A stretch of DNA of 64,000 nucleotides from Streptomyces jeddahensis. GTDB lineage: Bacteria > Actinomycetota > Actinomycetes > Streptomycetales > Streptomycetaceae. Made by a program: the position numbers and the translations under genes. Each line of letters starts with the position of its first letter. Positions within the stretch are counted from its first letter, which is position 1. The stretch spans positions 21,683 to 85,682 of the forward strand of contig NZ_LOHS01000141.1 of the NCBI RefSeq assembly GCF_001642995.1, given 5' to 3'. The notes under the pieces were generated by a model, which had not been told where the DNA came from, made no database searches, and worked only from the letters and a program-made list of their open reading frames with translations. Shown here one piece after another: positions 27,293-35,403 of the stretch.

Positions 27293-27317
27293 TCATTGTT
27301 ACCTATACTCACAATGA
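27293..27317. promoter_or_regulatory. MarR-type operator between marR-like and ABC exporter genes
   Basis: TCATTGT (27293-27299) and ACAATGA (27311-27317) form a 7-base inverted repeat with an 11-base AT-rich centre. The centre holds CCTATA, which reads TATAGG on the minus strand as a possible -10 for the exporter. Confidence 0.65.
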
Positions 27318-27342
27318 ACGAGGTCCTGATATCGTTCCCGGT

Positions 27343-27801
27343 ATGAGCACCCCCGACGCCGACGGCCTGCTCGCGGAGCAGCTTCTGCGGCTGACCCGCC
27401 GTGTGCACCGCATCCAGAAGCGCCACCTGGAGCAGTGCGGGCTGGGCATCACGCCTGCGCAGTCCCGGTTGTTGCGCACCCTCGTGCACTACAGCTCCCC
27501 GCCTCGTATGGCCGATCTGGCCGAGCGTCTGGAGGTGGTGCCGCGCGCCGTGACGACGCTGGTGGACGGCCTGGAGGCAAGCGGACAGGCGCGCCGCGTC
27601 CCGGATCCCACCAACCGGCGGGTGATACGGATCGAGCTCACGGACGCCGGTCGCCGAGCGCTGCGGGAGCTGCGCAGCGCGCGCCGGGCTGCCGCCGAGG
27701 ACATCCTTGCCCCGCTGTCGGGTGAACAGCGGGAGATGCTCGCGGGCCTGCTGTCCGCGCTGATCGACGGGGCACCTCACGCGGAGGCACGCGGCTGCTG
27801 A
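27343..27801 (+). CDS. MarR-family transcriptional regulator
   Basis: 152 residues of the winged-helix MarR fold. Core motifs are LGITPAQSRLLRTLVHY, RMADLAERLEVVPRAVTTLV, and the wing DGLEASGQARRVPDPTNRRV followed by IRIELTDAGRRAL. It probably represses itself and the divergent ABC exporter (25387-27186) through the inverted repeat in the gap. The ligand is unknown, likely a phenolic or drug-like compound. There is no obvious ribosome site before ATG 27343. Confidence 0.9.
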   Translation: MSTPDADGLLAEQLLRLTRRVHRIQKRHLEQCGLGITPAQSRLLRTLVHYSSPPRMADLAERLEVVPRAVTTLVDGLEASGQARRVPDPTNRRVIRIELTDAGRRALRELRSARRAAAEDILAPLSGEQREMLAGLLSALIDGAPHAEARGC

Positions 27802-27805
27802 TCTC

Positions 27806-27851
27806 TCGGCGTCCGTCATCGCGCCCCCGTCGGCGTCCGTCAACGCGCCCC
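27806..27851. repeat. 24-bp tandem duplication after a stop codon
   Basis: TCGGCGTCCGTCATCGCGCC at 27806 recurs as TCGGCGTCCGTCAACGCGCC at 27830, starting four bases past the MarR stop. Confidence 0.75.
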
Positions 27852-27920
27852 GGGCGGAGCGGTGCGCCACGACGGCGGCGCCGGCTGCGTACTCGCCGTG
27901 TCCGGCAAGGGCACGGCAAA

Positions 27921-27944
27921 GGGCCCGGCACAGTGGCCGGGCCC
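27921..27944. terminator. Bidirectional hairpin between convergent genes
   Basis: GGGCCCGGC (27921-27929) pairs with GCCGGGCCC (27936-27944). A T-containing tail follows on both sides (TCGCCTGTTT on the plus strand, TTTGCC on the minus). Confidence 0.75.
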
Positions 27945-28010
27945 TCGCCTGTTTCACTGATCGCCGCGCCCCGCTTCGGCGGGTCTCTCGACTGGTCTCG
28001 GCGGGGTCTC

Positions 28011-29474
28011 TCAACCCGCCTTGGGCGCGGCATCCTTGGCCGTGGCCTCCACGGACGGCGGTCCCGCCTGGTCGGGCACAGCGGTCGCCGCGCCCTCCGC
28101 CACGACCGGCGAGGCGGCCTGGTCCGCCGCGTCCTGAGCCTCATCCGCCTCGTCGGCGTCGTCCGTCGCCTCCGGCGCGGAGCCGACCTCACCGTTCAGC
28201 ACCTTCTTGGCCCGCTCCTGGTCGAGGGCCCCCTCCCACCGGGACACCGCGAAGACGGCCACGCAGTTGCCGAGCAGGTTGGTGACGACGCGCATCGAGT
28301 CCATGATGCGGTCCACGCCCAGCAGCAGGGCGACGGCTCCGGCAGGAATGGCCCCCAGCGAGGAGGCGGTCGCAGCCAGGGCGAGGAAGGCCGAACCAGG
28401 GATGCCCGCCATGCCCTTGCTGGTGAGCATGAGCACCAGGATCACGGTGATCTGCTGGCTCAGGCTGAGGTCCACGCCCACGGCCTGGGCGATGAACAGC
28501 GTGCCGATGGACAGGTAGAGCGAGGCGCCGTCGAGGTTGAAGGAGTACCCCGTGGGCAGCACCAGGCCCACGGCGTCGTCGCGGGCGCCGGCCTTGCGCA
28601 GCTTCTGCATCACGCGCGGCATGACGGACTCGGTGGAGGCGGTCCCCAGCGCGAGGAGCATCTCCTCACGGATGTAGCGCAGGAACTTCCAGAGGCTGAG
28701 CCCGGTGGTCACCCGGAGGGCGATGGCGAGGAGTGCGATGAAGAACGCCGCAGCCGCGTAGCACAGGATGATCAGCTTGGCGTACGTCTCGATCACGCCG
28801 AGCCCGTACTGGCCGATCAGGACGGCCATCGCACCGAACACCGCGATGGGCGCCAGCCGCATCACGAAGCCGACGATCGCGAAGATGATCTCCTGGGCCT
28901 GCTCGATGGCGGGCAGGACCTGCGGCACCTTGGTGTGGCCGAGGTGCAGCAGCGCGGCGCCCACCAGGCAGGCCAGGAGGAGCACCTGGAGCAGGGAATT
29001 CTCGGCGAAGGCGCCGATGAAACTGGTGGGGAGCGCGTTCAGGATGAACTCGGTCGTCGAGGGCAGTGAACCGCCGCCCGTCTTCGCGTCGACCGCCGAG
29101 CTGTCCAGCGTGGACGGGTCGACGTTCATCCCCGAGCCGGGCTGGACGACGTTGGCGGCGAGGAGCCCGATGAGCAGGGCGAGCGTGCTCGCGACCTCGA
29201 ACCAGATCAGGGCCTTGAGCCCGATCCGGCCGAACGCCTTCAGGTCACCGGCCTTGGCGATACCGACGACGACCACGCAGAACACCAGGGGCGAGATGAT
29301 CGTCTTGATCAGCCGGGTGAAACCGTCGCCGAGCGGCTGGAGATCCGTGGCCACGCCGGGCCACAGCTTTCCGACGACGATTCCGAGCACAAGTGCGCAG
29401 GCGACCTGCGCGAACAGAGAGGTGCGCAAGATGCGTGCGACGCGTCGCGGCGGGGACGGTACGGACGGCGACAC
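28011..29474 (-). CDS. Dicarboxylate/glutamate:cation symporter (DAACS family)
   Basis: 487 residues. Eight predicted membrane segments plus re-entrant loops, with family motifs LIKTIISPLVFCVVVVGIA, the Ser-rich hairpin LGTASTESVMPRVMQK, PTGYSFNLDGASLYLSIGT and the C-terminal substrate loop GVDRIMDSMRVVTNLLGN. This is the DctA/GltP family, importing C4-dicarboxylates or glutamate with protons or Na+. The tail after about residue 420 is low-complexity Ala/Asp/Glu-rich (ATDDADEADEAQDAADQAAS). GTG 29474 is chosen because AGGAG lies seven bases upstream; the frame is open further but lacks signals. Confidence 0.9.
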   Translation of the reverse strand: MSPSVPSPPRRVARILRTSLFAQVACALVLGIVVGKLWPGVATDLQPLGDGFTRLIKTIISPLVFCVVVVGIAKAGDLKAFGRIGLKALIWFEVASTLALLIGLLAANVVQPGSGMNVDPSTLDSSAVDAKTGGGSLPSTTEFILNALPTSFIGAFAENSLLQVLLLACLVGAALLHLGHTKVPQVLPAIEQAQEIIFAIVGFVMRLAPIAVFGAMAVLIGQYGLGVIETYAKLIILCYAAAAFFIALLAIALRVTTGLSLWKFLRYIREEMLLALGTASTESVMPRVMQKLRKAGARDDAVGLVLPTGYSFNLDGASLYLSIGTLFIAQAVGVDLSLSQQITVILVLMLTSKGMAGIPGSAFLALAATASSLGAIPAGAVALLLGVDRIMDSMRVVTNLLGNCVAVFAVSRWEGALDQERAKKVLNGEVGSAPEATDDADEADEAQDAADQAASPVVAEGAATAVPDQAGPPSVEATAKDAAPKAG

Positions 29475-29633
29475 GGGGACTCCTATCGGTTTCTGGGATG
29501 CGGAAACTTGCTTCCGCGGCGCGTCACTATTCCCGAGCAAGCACCTCCGTAAGGAACCTCCATGTCACATCGATGTAAATTCCGGCATCACCTCCGATTT
29601 GATGCTCTGTCAGCTGAGTTCTGGACAAGGAGG

Positions 29634-29664
29634 AGCCCCGGGCTTCTGGACGATGCCCGGGGCT
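29634..29664 (-). terminator. Perfect 10-bp stem downstream of the L,D-transpeptidase gene
   Basis: AGCCCCGGGC (29634-29643) pairs with GCCCGGGGCT (29655-29664) around an 11-base loop. On the minus strand it follows the 29702 stop by 38 bases. Confidence 0.7.
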
Positions 29665-29701
29665 AGCTGTGGGAGGGAGGACGGTTCGACGGACGCTGTG
29701 T

Positions 29702-30466
29702 CTATGCCTTCAGCTCGGTCTTGTCGCCCATCACGATGACCGGGTGCTGATCCGGATCCAGGATGCGCAGCAGGTACCTCATGCCTGACTTGGAGAGGCT
29801 GACGCAGGCGGACGTACCGCTGCCGTGGTCCATGTGCAGCCAGATGCTGCCGCCCTTCGACTGGCCTTCGGGGCGCGTCGGGTCGTTGGGCGAGGTGCCT
29901 TTGACGCGGTTGTAGTCGATGGCTATCACGTAGTCGAAGTCGTGCCAGTGCGACTTGGCCCAGTAGTGCGGGGCCTGGAAGGACGCCGACGCGGTGTAGG
30001 GCAGCTTCGCGCCGGGGTCCGGCAGGACGCCGCCCGCGTCGGTGAGCGTGAAGACGCCCACCGGGCTGCGCTTGTCGCCCTCGTGGTGGTCGGTGGTCCA
30101 GCCCTTCTTGCCGTTATGAGCGTCCCAGCTGCGGGTCCTGTCCCAGGTGCTGCCGTGTTTCGTGTACAGAACGACGGTCGAGTCCGCCGAGTCCTTGCCC
30201 TCCCCGTAAACGGCGACGACCTGGCGGGCCTTGGCGGGTATCTGCGACTGCAGCCTGTCCCCCACATCGGGGATGCGCTTCAGGTCCACGGCACGCGCGT
30301 CGGCACGCTGTGCTGATCCGGGGGTCGCGCTCTGGGTCGCGCTGTCCTTCTGCGCGCCCCCTGCGTCACCCGTGCCGCCACATGCCGTGAGGGACATGAG
30401 AAGGACACCACAGGCCGCTCCCGCAACCGCCGTTCGTACCGCACCAGCTCCACGCATGGGCTCCAT
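29702..30466 (-). CDS. L,D-transpeptidase family lipoprotein (YkuD-type)
   Basis: 254 residues. Signal sequence and lipobox MSLTAC place it on the outer membrane face as a lipoprotein. A low-complexity linker (TQSATPGSAQRADARAVDLK) precedes the catalytic domain. The YkuD-like motif is WLHMDHGSGTSACVSLSKSG, with the nucleophilic Cys in TSACVSL and a His upstream. Two family-type blocks (TTDHHEGDKRSPVGVFTLTD, HWHDFDYVIAIDYNR) are intact. It would make 3-3 crosslinks or attach proteins in peptidoglycan, or act as a related hydrolase; the specific role is unknown. ATG 30466 is preferred; ATG 30457 is also possible. The longer upstream frame lacks a signal. It is divergent from the ABC exporter pair. 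Confidence 0.8.
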   Translation of the reverse strand: MEPMRGAGAVRTAVAGAACGVLLMSLTACGGTGDAGGAQKDSATQSATPGSAQRADARAVDLKRIPDVGDRLQSQIPAKARQVVAVYGEGKDSADSTVVLYTKHGSTWDRTRSWDAHNGKKGWTTDHHEGDKRSPVGVFTLTDAGGVLPDPGAKLPYTASASFQAPHYWAKSHWHDFDYVIAIDYNRVKGTSPNDPTRPEGQSKGGSIWLHMDHGSGTSACVSLSKSGMRYLLRILDPDQHPVIVMGDKTELKA

Positions 30467-30663
30467 GGTCGCACCGCGTACCCCACCGTTCTGCCTGCCC
30501 CAGCGTCCGGGCTCGTATGCAGGCCGATTCTTTGCCCTGCGGCGAAAAACCGTTTGCCTCGCGGCACGGCCGGACGCGAACCTTTCACGGTTTGCTCCGC
30601 ACCCCGCGGCACCGAACTTCCGTTTCTCCGAACCCTTCACCCCCTTGCGAGCCCTGGGACGTC

Positions 30664-32541
30664 ATGCAGATTCAAGACCTTCCGTTTTCCGACCCGGGTG
30701 TGCCTGACGCACGTTCGGGACCCCGGTTCCTGCTGTGGCTCGGCCGGAACCAGCTCGGCGGGCAGCTGAAGTCGCTGGCGTGGGGCCTGCTGCACTTCCT
30801 GTCCATCGCCGGACTGCCCTACACCGTCGGCTACGCCGTGCAGGCCGTGGTCGACCGCTCCGGAAGCCGGCTCGCGCTGGCGGGCGCGGTGATCGGGGTG
30901 TGCGGCATCGGCATCGCGCTGGGCGACACCATGCTCCACCGGACCGCGGTGACCAACTGGATCACCGCCGCCGCACGCGTCCAGCAGCTGCTGGCCCGCA
31001 AGACCGCGCAGCTCGGCGCCGCGCTCACCCGTCGGGTCGCCGCCGGCGAGGTCGTCGCCGTCTCCACGGGCGACGTCGAGAAGATCGGCTGGTTCGTCGA
31101 GGCGCTGTCGCGGTTCGCCGCGGCCGCCCTGACCGTCGTCCTGGTCTGCGTCGGCCTCGTCGTGTACCAGCCGGCCCTCGGCGTCGTCGTCGCGGTGGGC
31201 ATGCCCGTGCTGGCGCTCGCCGTACTGCCGCTGCTCCCGCGTGCGACGCGCCGCGCCGACGTCCAGCGCGAGAAGGCCGGGCGCGCCACCGAGCTGGCCT
31301 CCGACACCGTCGCGGGCCTGCGGGTGCTCCGCGGTATCGGCGGCGAGGAGCTCTTCCTGGACCGCTACCGCCGCGCCTCACAGGAGGTGCGTCACGCCGC
31401 CGTCCGCAACGCCCGCATGTGGTCGCTCATCTCGGCCATTCAGGTACTTCTGCCGGGGCTGCTGCTGATCGCGGTCGTCTGGTACGGCGTGGGGCTGGCC
31501 CGCGAGGGCCGTATCACCGTCGGCGAGCTCGTCACCGTATACAGCGCGGTCGGGCTGCTGACCTATCCGCTGCGGCACTTCGAAGAGATCGCCATGGCGT
31601 ACTCCTTCTCCCGTCCGTCGGCGAAGCGTGCGGCGCGCGTGCTGTCGCTGGAGCGGATCACGTCGGAGGCCGGATCTCGTGAGGGCGATGTCCCGTCCGG
31701 CGACCTGTACGACCCGGCGACCGGGCTGCTCGCACCCTCCGGCCGGCTCACCGCCGTGGTGTGCGGCGACCCGGACGCGGCCGGACGGCTCGCGCAGCGG
31801 CTCGGCGGGCACGCACCGGTCGACACCTCCGAGCTGCCGTCGGTGCTGCTCGGCGGGGTGCCTCTGGACGAGCTGCCGCTGGACACGGCCCGTACGGCGG
31901 TGCTCGTGCAGGACAAGGATCCGGTGCTGCTGTCGGGCACCCTGCGCGAACTGCTCGACGTGCCGGCCTCCGGCACCGTCACCGCCAGGGCCGCGCTGGC
32001 CGCCGCGCAGTGCGCGGACGTTCTGGACGCGCTCGTCCAGGGGGCGCTGGACGCGGCCGACCCGATGGACGCCCGCATCACCGAGCGCGGACGCTCCCTC
32101 TCCGGCGGGCAGCGCCAGCGGCTCGCACTGGCAAGGTCCCTGATCACCGACCCCGAGGCCCTGGTCCTGGACGAGCCGACCTCCGCGGTCGACTCGCACA
32201 CCGAGGCACGGGTCGCGGACGGCATCAGGAAGCTGCGGGAGGGCCGCACCACGGTCGTCTTCACGTCGTCCCCGCTGCTCCTGGACCGCGCCGACCGTGT
32301 CGTGCTGGTCCATGAGGGCGAGGTCGCGGCCGTCGGTGCGCATCGTGAACTGCTCCTCAGCGAGCCCCGCTACCGGGCGGTGGTGACCCGGGAGACGGAT
32401 GCCGAGGCCGCAGAGCGGGAGCGGGCGGACGGCCTGGACGCCCGGCGGCCACCTCTGCACCCGCAGGGCGAACAGGAACCGGCGCGCCTTGACGCGCTGC
32501 ACGAGATGGACGAACTGCAAGAGATCGAGGAGACCGCATGA
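30664..32541 (+). CDS. ABC exporter half-transporter with degenerate ATP site (partner A)
   Basis: 625 residues. Six membrane segments in residues 35-300, then an NBD. The Walker A position reads VVCGDPDAAGRLA (residues about 364-372) and lacks GxxGxGK(S/T). The signature LSGGQRQRLALARSL (about 478) and Walker B ALVLDEPTSAVD (about 498) are normal, but the H-loop His is replaced (VVFTSSPLLL, about 530). The C-terminal 60 residues are charged and low-complexity, ending EMDELQEIEETA. It overlaps the next gene (ATGA at 32538-32541), its obvious heterodimer partner. Together they form one catalytic ATP site and one degenerate site. Substrate unknown. Confidence 0.88.
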   Translation: MQIQDLPFSDPGVPDARSGPRFLLWLGRNQLGGQLKSLAWGLLHFLSIAGLPYTVGYAVQAVVDRSGSRLALAGAVIGVCGIGIALGDTMLHRTAVTNWITAAARVQQLLARKTAQLGAALTRRVAAGEVVAVSTGDVEKIGWFVEALSRFAAAALTVVLVCVGLVVYQPALGVVVAVGMPVLALAVLPLLPRATRRADVQREKAGRATELASDTVAGLRVLRGIGGEELFLDRYRRASQEVRHAAVRNARMWSLISAIQVLLPGLLLIAVVWYGVGLAREGRITVGELVTVYSAVGLLTYPLRHFEEIAMAYSFSRPSAKRAARVLSLERITSEAGSREGDVPSGDLYDPATGLLAPSGRLTAVVCGDPDAAGRLAQRLGGHAPVDTSELPSVLLGGVPLDELPLDTARTAVLVQDKDPVLLSGTLRELLDVPASGTVTARAALAAAQCADVLDALVQGALDAADPMDARITERGRSLSGGQRQRLALARSLITDPEALVLDEPTSAVDSHTEARVADGIRKLREGRTTVVFTSSPLLLDRADRVVLVHEGEVAAVGAHRELLLSEPRYRAVVTRETDAEAAERERADGLDARRPPLHPQGEQEPARLDALHEMDELQEIEETA

Positions 32542-34319
32542 TCGGCCTGGCGCCACCGGCGTACGACCCGGCGGCCCCGACGACGGCGAACACCCTGCCG
32601 GTCGGTGCCCCCGCGACCGTACGCGCCTACGTGGGCGAGCTGCTGCGACGGCATCGCCGGGCCTTCGTGCTGCTCGTCACCGTCAACGCGATCGCCGTGA
32701 TCGCGTCGATGGCCGGCCCGTATCTTCTCGGCTCGCTCGTCGAGAAGGTCGCCGACGGGGCTCGAGAGCTTCACCTGGAGCGCACCGCCGCGCTCTTCGC
32801 CCTCGCGCTGGCCGTGAACGCGGTCTTCGTACGGGAGGTGCGGCTGCGCGGGGCAATGCTCGGGGAGCGGATGCTGGCCGACCTGCGCGAGGACTTCCTC
32901 GTACGGTCGGTGGGGCTGCCGCCGGGGGTGCTCGAGCGCGCCGGCACCGGCGACCTGCTCTCGCGCATCACCACGGACATCGACCGGCTCGCGAACGCCA
33001 TGCGGGAGGCCGTGCCCCAGCTGGCGATCGGCGTGGTCTGGGCCGGACTGCTGCTCGGCGGGCTCGCCGTGACCGCTCCGCCGCTCGCCCCTGCCGTGCT
33101 GCTCGCGGTGCCGCTGCTGGTCGTCGGCTGCCGCTGGTACTTCAAGCGGGCGCCGTCGGCGTACCGTTCGGAGGCCGCCGGCTACGCCGCCGTGGCCGCG
33201 GCGCTCACCGAGACCGTCGACGCGGGGAACACCGTGGAGGCGCACCGGCTGGGCGCGCGCCGCGTCGCGCTGTCGGACCAGCGGGTCAAGGAGTGGACCT
33301 CCTGGGAGCGGTACACGCTGTACCTGCGGTCGGTCCTCTTCCCCGTCGTCAGCATCACGCATGTGACGGTGCTCTGCTCGGTGCTCATGGTCGGCGGTGT
33401 CTTCGTCCTCCAGGGGTGGATCGGTGTGGGGCAGCTGACGACGGGCGCGCTGATCGCACAGATGCTGGTGGACCCGGTGGGTCTGATCCTGCGGTGGTAC
33501 GACGAGCTGCAGGTGGCCCAGGTGTCGCTGGCCCGGCTCGTCGGCGTGCGCGACATCGAACCGGAGGCGGGCGATCCATCCGTGGCGCCGGAGGGCCGGG
33601 ACGTGCGCGCGGACAAGGTGCACTTCGGTTACCGCGAGGGCGTCGACGTGCTGCGCGAGGTGTCGCTCGCGGTCGAACCCGGCAGACGCGTCGCGCTGGT
33701 CGGCCCGTCCGGCGCCGGCAAGTCGACGCTGGGCCGGCTGCTCGCCGGGATCTACGGGCCGCGCACGGGCCGGGTCACGCTGGGCGGCGCCGAGCTGTCG
33801 CGGATGCCCGCAGAAGAGGTGCGCTCGCACGTGGCCCTGGTCAACCAGGAGCACCATGTGTTCGTGGGCTCACTGCGCGACAACCTGCTGCTGGCCCGCA
33901 CGGACGCGCAGGACGCGGAACTGTGGGCGGCGCTCGGCGCGGTCGACGCGGACGGCTGGGCGCGTGCGCTCGACGACGGCCTGGACACCGAGGTCGGCTC
34001 GGGCAGTGTGGCCCTGACCCCGGCGCAGGCACAGCAGATCGCGCTCGCCCGGCTGGTCCTCGCCGATCCGCACACGCTGGTGCTCGACGAGGCCACGTCA
34101 CTCCTCGACCCGCGGGCGGCGCGCCACCTGGAGCGGTCGCTGGCCCGCGTCCTGGACGGCCGCACGGTGGTGGCCATCGCGCACCGGCTGCACACCGCCC
34201 ATGACGCGGACGTGATCGCAGTGGTCGAGAACGGCCGGATCAGCGAGCTCGGCAGCCACGACGAGCTGGTGGCGGCGGACGGGGCGTACGCGGCGCTGTG
34301 GCGGTCCTGGCACGGTTAG
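32538..34319 (+). CDS. ABC exporter half-transporter with intact Walker A and degenerate signature (partner B)
   Basis: 593 residues. Membrane domain residues 30-320, then an NBD with Walker A GPSGAGKSTLGRLL (about 388), Q-loop ALVNQEHHVF, a degenerate signature (VALTPAQAQQIALARL, about 492, LTPAQ in place of LSGGQ), Walker B LVLDEATSLLD (about 513) and a good H-loop AIAHRLHTAH (about 545). The defects complement those of partner A. The start codon overlaps the partner stop, so the two are translated together at equal level. A long terminator hairpin follows the stop. Confidence 0.9.
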   Translation: MIGLAPPAYDPAAPTTANTLPVGAPATVRAYVGELLRRHRRAFVLLVTVNAIAVIASMAGPYLLGSLVEKVADGARELHLERTAALFALALAVNAVFVREVRLRGAMLGERMLADLREDFLVRSVGLPPGVLERAGTGDLLSRITTDIDRLANAMREAVPQLAIGVVWAGLLLGGLAVTAPPLAPAVLLAVPLLVVGCRWYFKRAPSAYRSEAAGYAAVAAALTETVDAGNTVEAHRLGARRVALSDQRVKEWTSWERYTLYLRSVLFPVVSITHVTVLCSVLMVGGVFVLQGWIGVGQLTTGALIAQMLVDPVGLILRWYDELQVAQVSLARLVGVRDIEPEAGDPSVAPEGRDVRADKVHFGYREGVDVLREVSLAVEPGRRVALVGPSGAGKSTLGRLLAGIYGPRTGRVTLGGAELSRMPAEEVRSHVALVNQEHHVFVGSLRDNLLLARTDAQDAELWAALGAVDADGWARALDDGLDTEVGSGSVALTPAQAQQIALARLVLADPHTLVLDEATSLLDPRAARHLERSLARVLDGRTVVAIAHRLHTAHDADVIAVVENGRISELGSHDELVAADGAYAALWRSWHG

Positions 34320-34325
34320 CCGCCT

Positions 34326-34374
34326 CTGAGCGAGGCAGCACCCGGCCCGGTGGGTCGGGTGCTGCCTCGCTCAG
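34326..34374. terminator. 19-bp perfect stem terminator
   Basis: CTGAGCGAGGCAGCACCCG (34326-34344) pairs with CGGGTGCTGCCTCGCTCAG (34356-34374) around an 11-base loop. It ends the ABC exporter operon and faces the convergent YdjM-like gene. Confidence 0.88.
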
Positions 34375-34387
34375 ATGAATGAACTGA

Positions 34388-34478
34388 GATGACGCCGAGC
34401 TGACCGGCTGACGTCGGGCTGATTCAGACGACGCCGAGCCGACTGACTGACGTCGAGCCGATTCAGATGACGTTGAGC
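34388..34478. repeat. 39-bp tandem repeat extending the 3' end of the YdjM-like gene
   Basis: Copies at 34388-34426 and 34427-34465 differ at seven or so positions; a third partial copy (GATGACGTTGAGC, 34466-34478) is inside the coding end of the convergent gene, whose stop codon is at 34463-34465. The repeat looks like serial duplication of the last 39 bases of that gene. Confidence 0.75.
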
Positions 34479-35257
34479 GCGGCCGCGCCGCCCACCCCGC
34501 CGAGCACCATGAACGCCGGCATCAGCACCCTCAGCTCGACCCAGCTGCCCGCCCGGAACCGCATCGGTCCGGGCGGGCCCACCGGGTACCAGCGCTTGCG
34601 GCCTATGGGTATCGGCCACAGGATCGGGCAGCCCGACACGGTCAGGGCGTCCCCGATGTCGTGCACCAGCGCGCCCAGCACGATCGGCAGCCCCAGCCAC
34701 AGGTACTCCTGGCCCGGCGCGGTGAACAGCCAGTCCGCACCGTTGCCCGGCTTGTCCAGGACTCCGGCGATGATCCAGGCGCTGGTCGCCGCGAGTAGCC
34801 AGACCAGCACATCGGCGCTCGAGCCCCGGGTGGCCCGCCACAGCAGGCCCTCGATGGCCAGCACCAGGTGCACGAAGAGGATCACGAGGACCGCCCAGCG
34901 GCCCCCCGTGATCGCGAGGACCGAGGTGCCCGCGCCGATCAGCACCGCCCACAGCCAGGTGTGCGTCAACGTGCGGTGCCCGCCGGAGCGGCGCGGGTCG
35001 CCCGGCTTCCTGGTCGACTTGTAGACGGCGTACGAGAGCTTGTCGACGATCTCGCACAGCCATCGTGACAAGGGGCCGAAGGCCCGCGAAATGGTGGCCG
35101 CCTTGTGATCGAGATCCGGGGCGAGCGCGGCTCCCGCGCAGATCAGCGCCCCGGCGAGCAGGACCGGCCAGGGCATCGTGTGCCCCGCGGCGGCCGCCGC
35201 GGCGCCCACCCCCAGCCAGGCCGCAGCCCCTGACAGTGAATGTGCCGGTCCCATCAT
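34463..35257 (-). CDS. YdjM-like membrane-bound metal-dependent hydrolase (DUF457)
   Basis: 264 residues with about six membrane helices. Conserved family residues are His in GPAHSLSGAAAWLG, the acidic patch LAPDLDHKAATISRAFGPLS, and GGHRTLTHTWLWAVL. These His/Asp groups can bind metal. YdjM proteins are membrane proteins of unclear function, in some bacteria linked to the SOS response. ATG 35257 is preferred. It is divergent from the helicase and convergent with the ABC exporter pair. Its last codons have been copied downstream as a 39-bp repeat. Confidence 0.82.
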   Translation of the reverse strand: MMGPAHSLSGAAAWLGVGAAAAAAGHTMPWPVLLAGALICAGAALAPDLDHKAATISRAFGPLSRWLCEIVDKLSYAVYKSTRKPGDPRRSGGHRTLTHTWLWAVLIGAGTSVLAITGGRWAVLVILFVHLVLAIEGLLWRATRGSSADVLVWLLAATSAWIIAGVLDKPGNGADWLFTAPGQEYLWLGLPIVLGALVHDIGDALTVSGCPILWPIPIGRKRWYPVGPPGPMRFRAGSWVELRVLMPAFMVLGGVGGAAALNVI

Positions 35258-35390
35258 GGCTGCATCCCGCCCCGTTCCTCTTGCGTGCGCGGTGAGTTGC
35301 CCGAACACGCTGACGCTTTGTTGGCGCCACAGCGTAGCGTTTGCGATCTTCGTACGAGCGACCGATTCCCGCATCGAGTGGGAAGGCAGG

Positions 35391-35403
35391 CAAGATGGGG
35401 GCG
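35391..35403 (+). promoter_or_regulatory. Candidate leaderless promoter -10 for the helicase gene
   Basis: CAAGAT at 35391-35396 ends six bases before GTG 35403; no ribosome site is visible. Confidence 0.35.

Noticed and set aside
30664..34319. Part of a lanthipeptide or siderophore cluster
   Set aside because: No precursor, modification enzyme or NRPS gene is adjacent; the pair stands alone between an L,D-transpeptidase and a YdjM-like gene.
34371..35257. Longer alternative frame through the 39-bp repeats
   Set aside because: It has no start signal and its product matches only the shadow of the YdjM-like gene.
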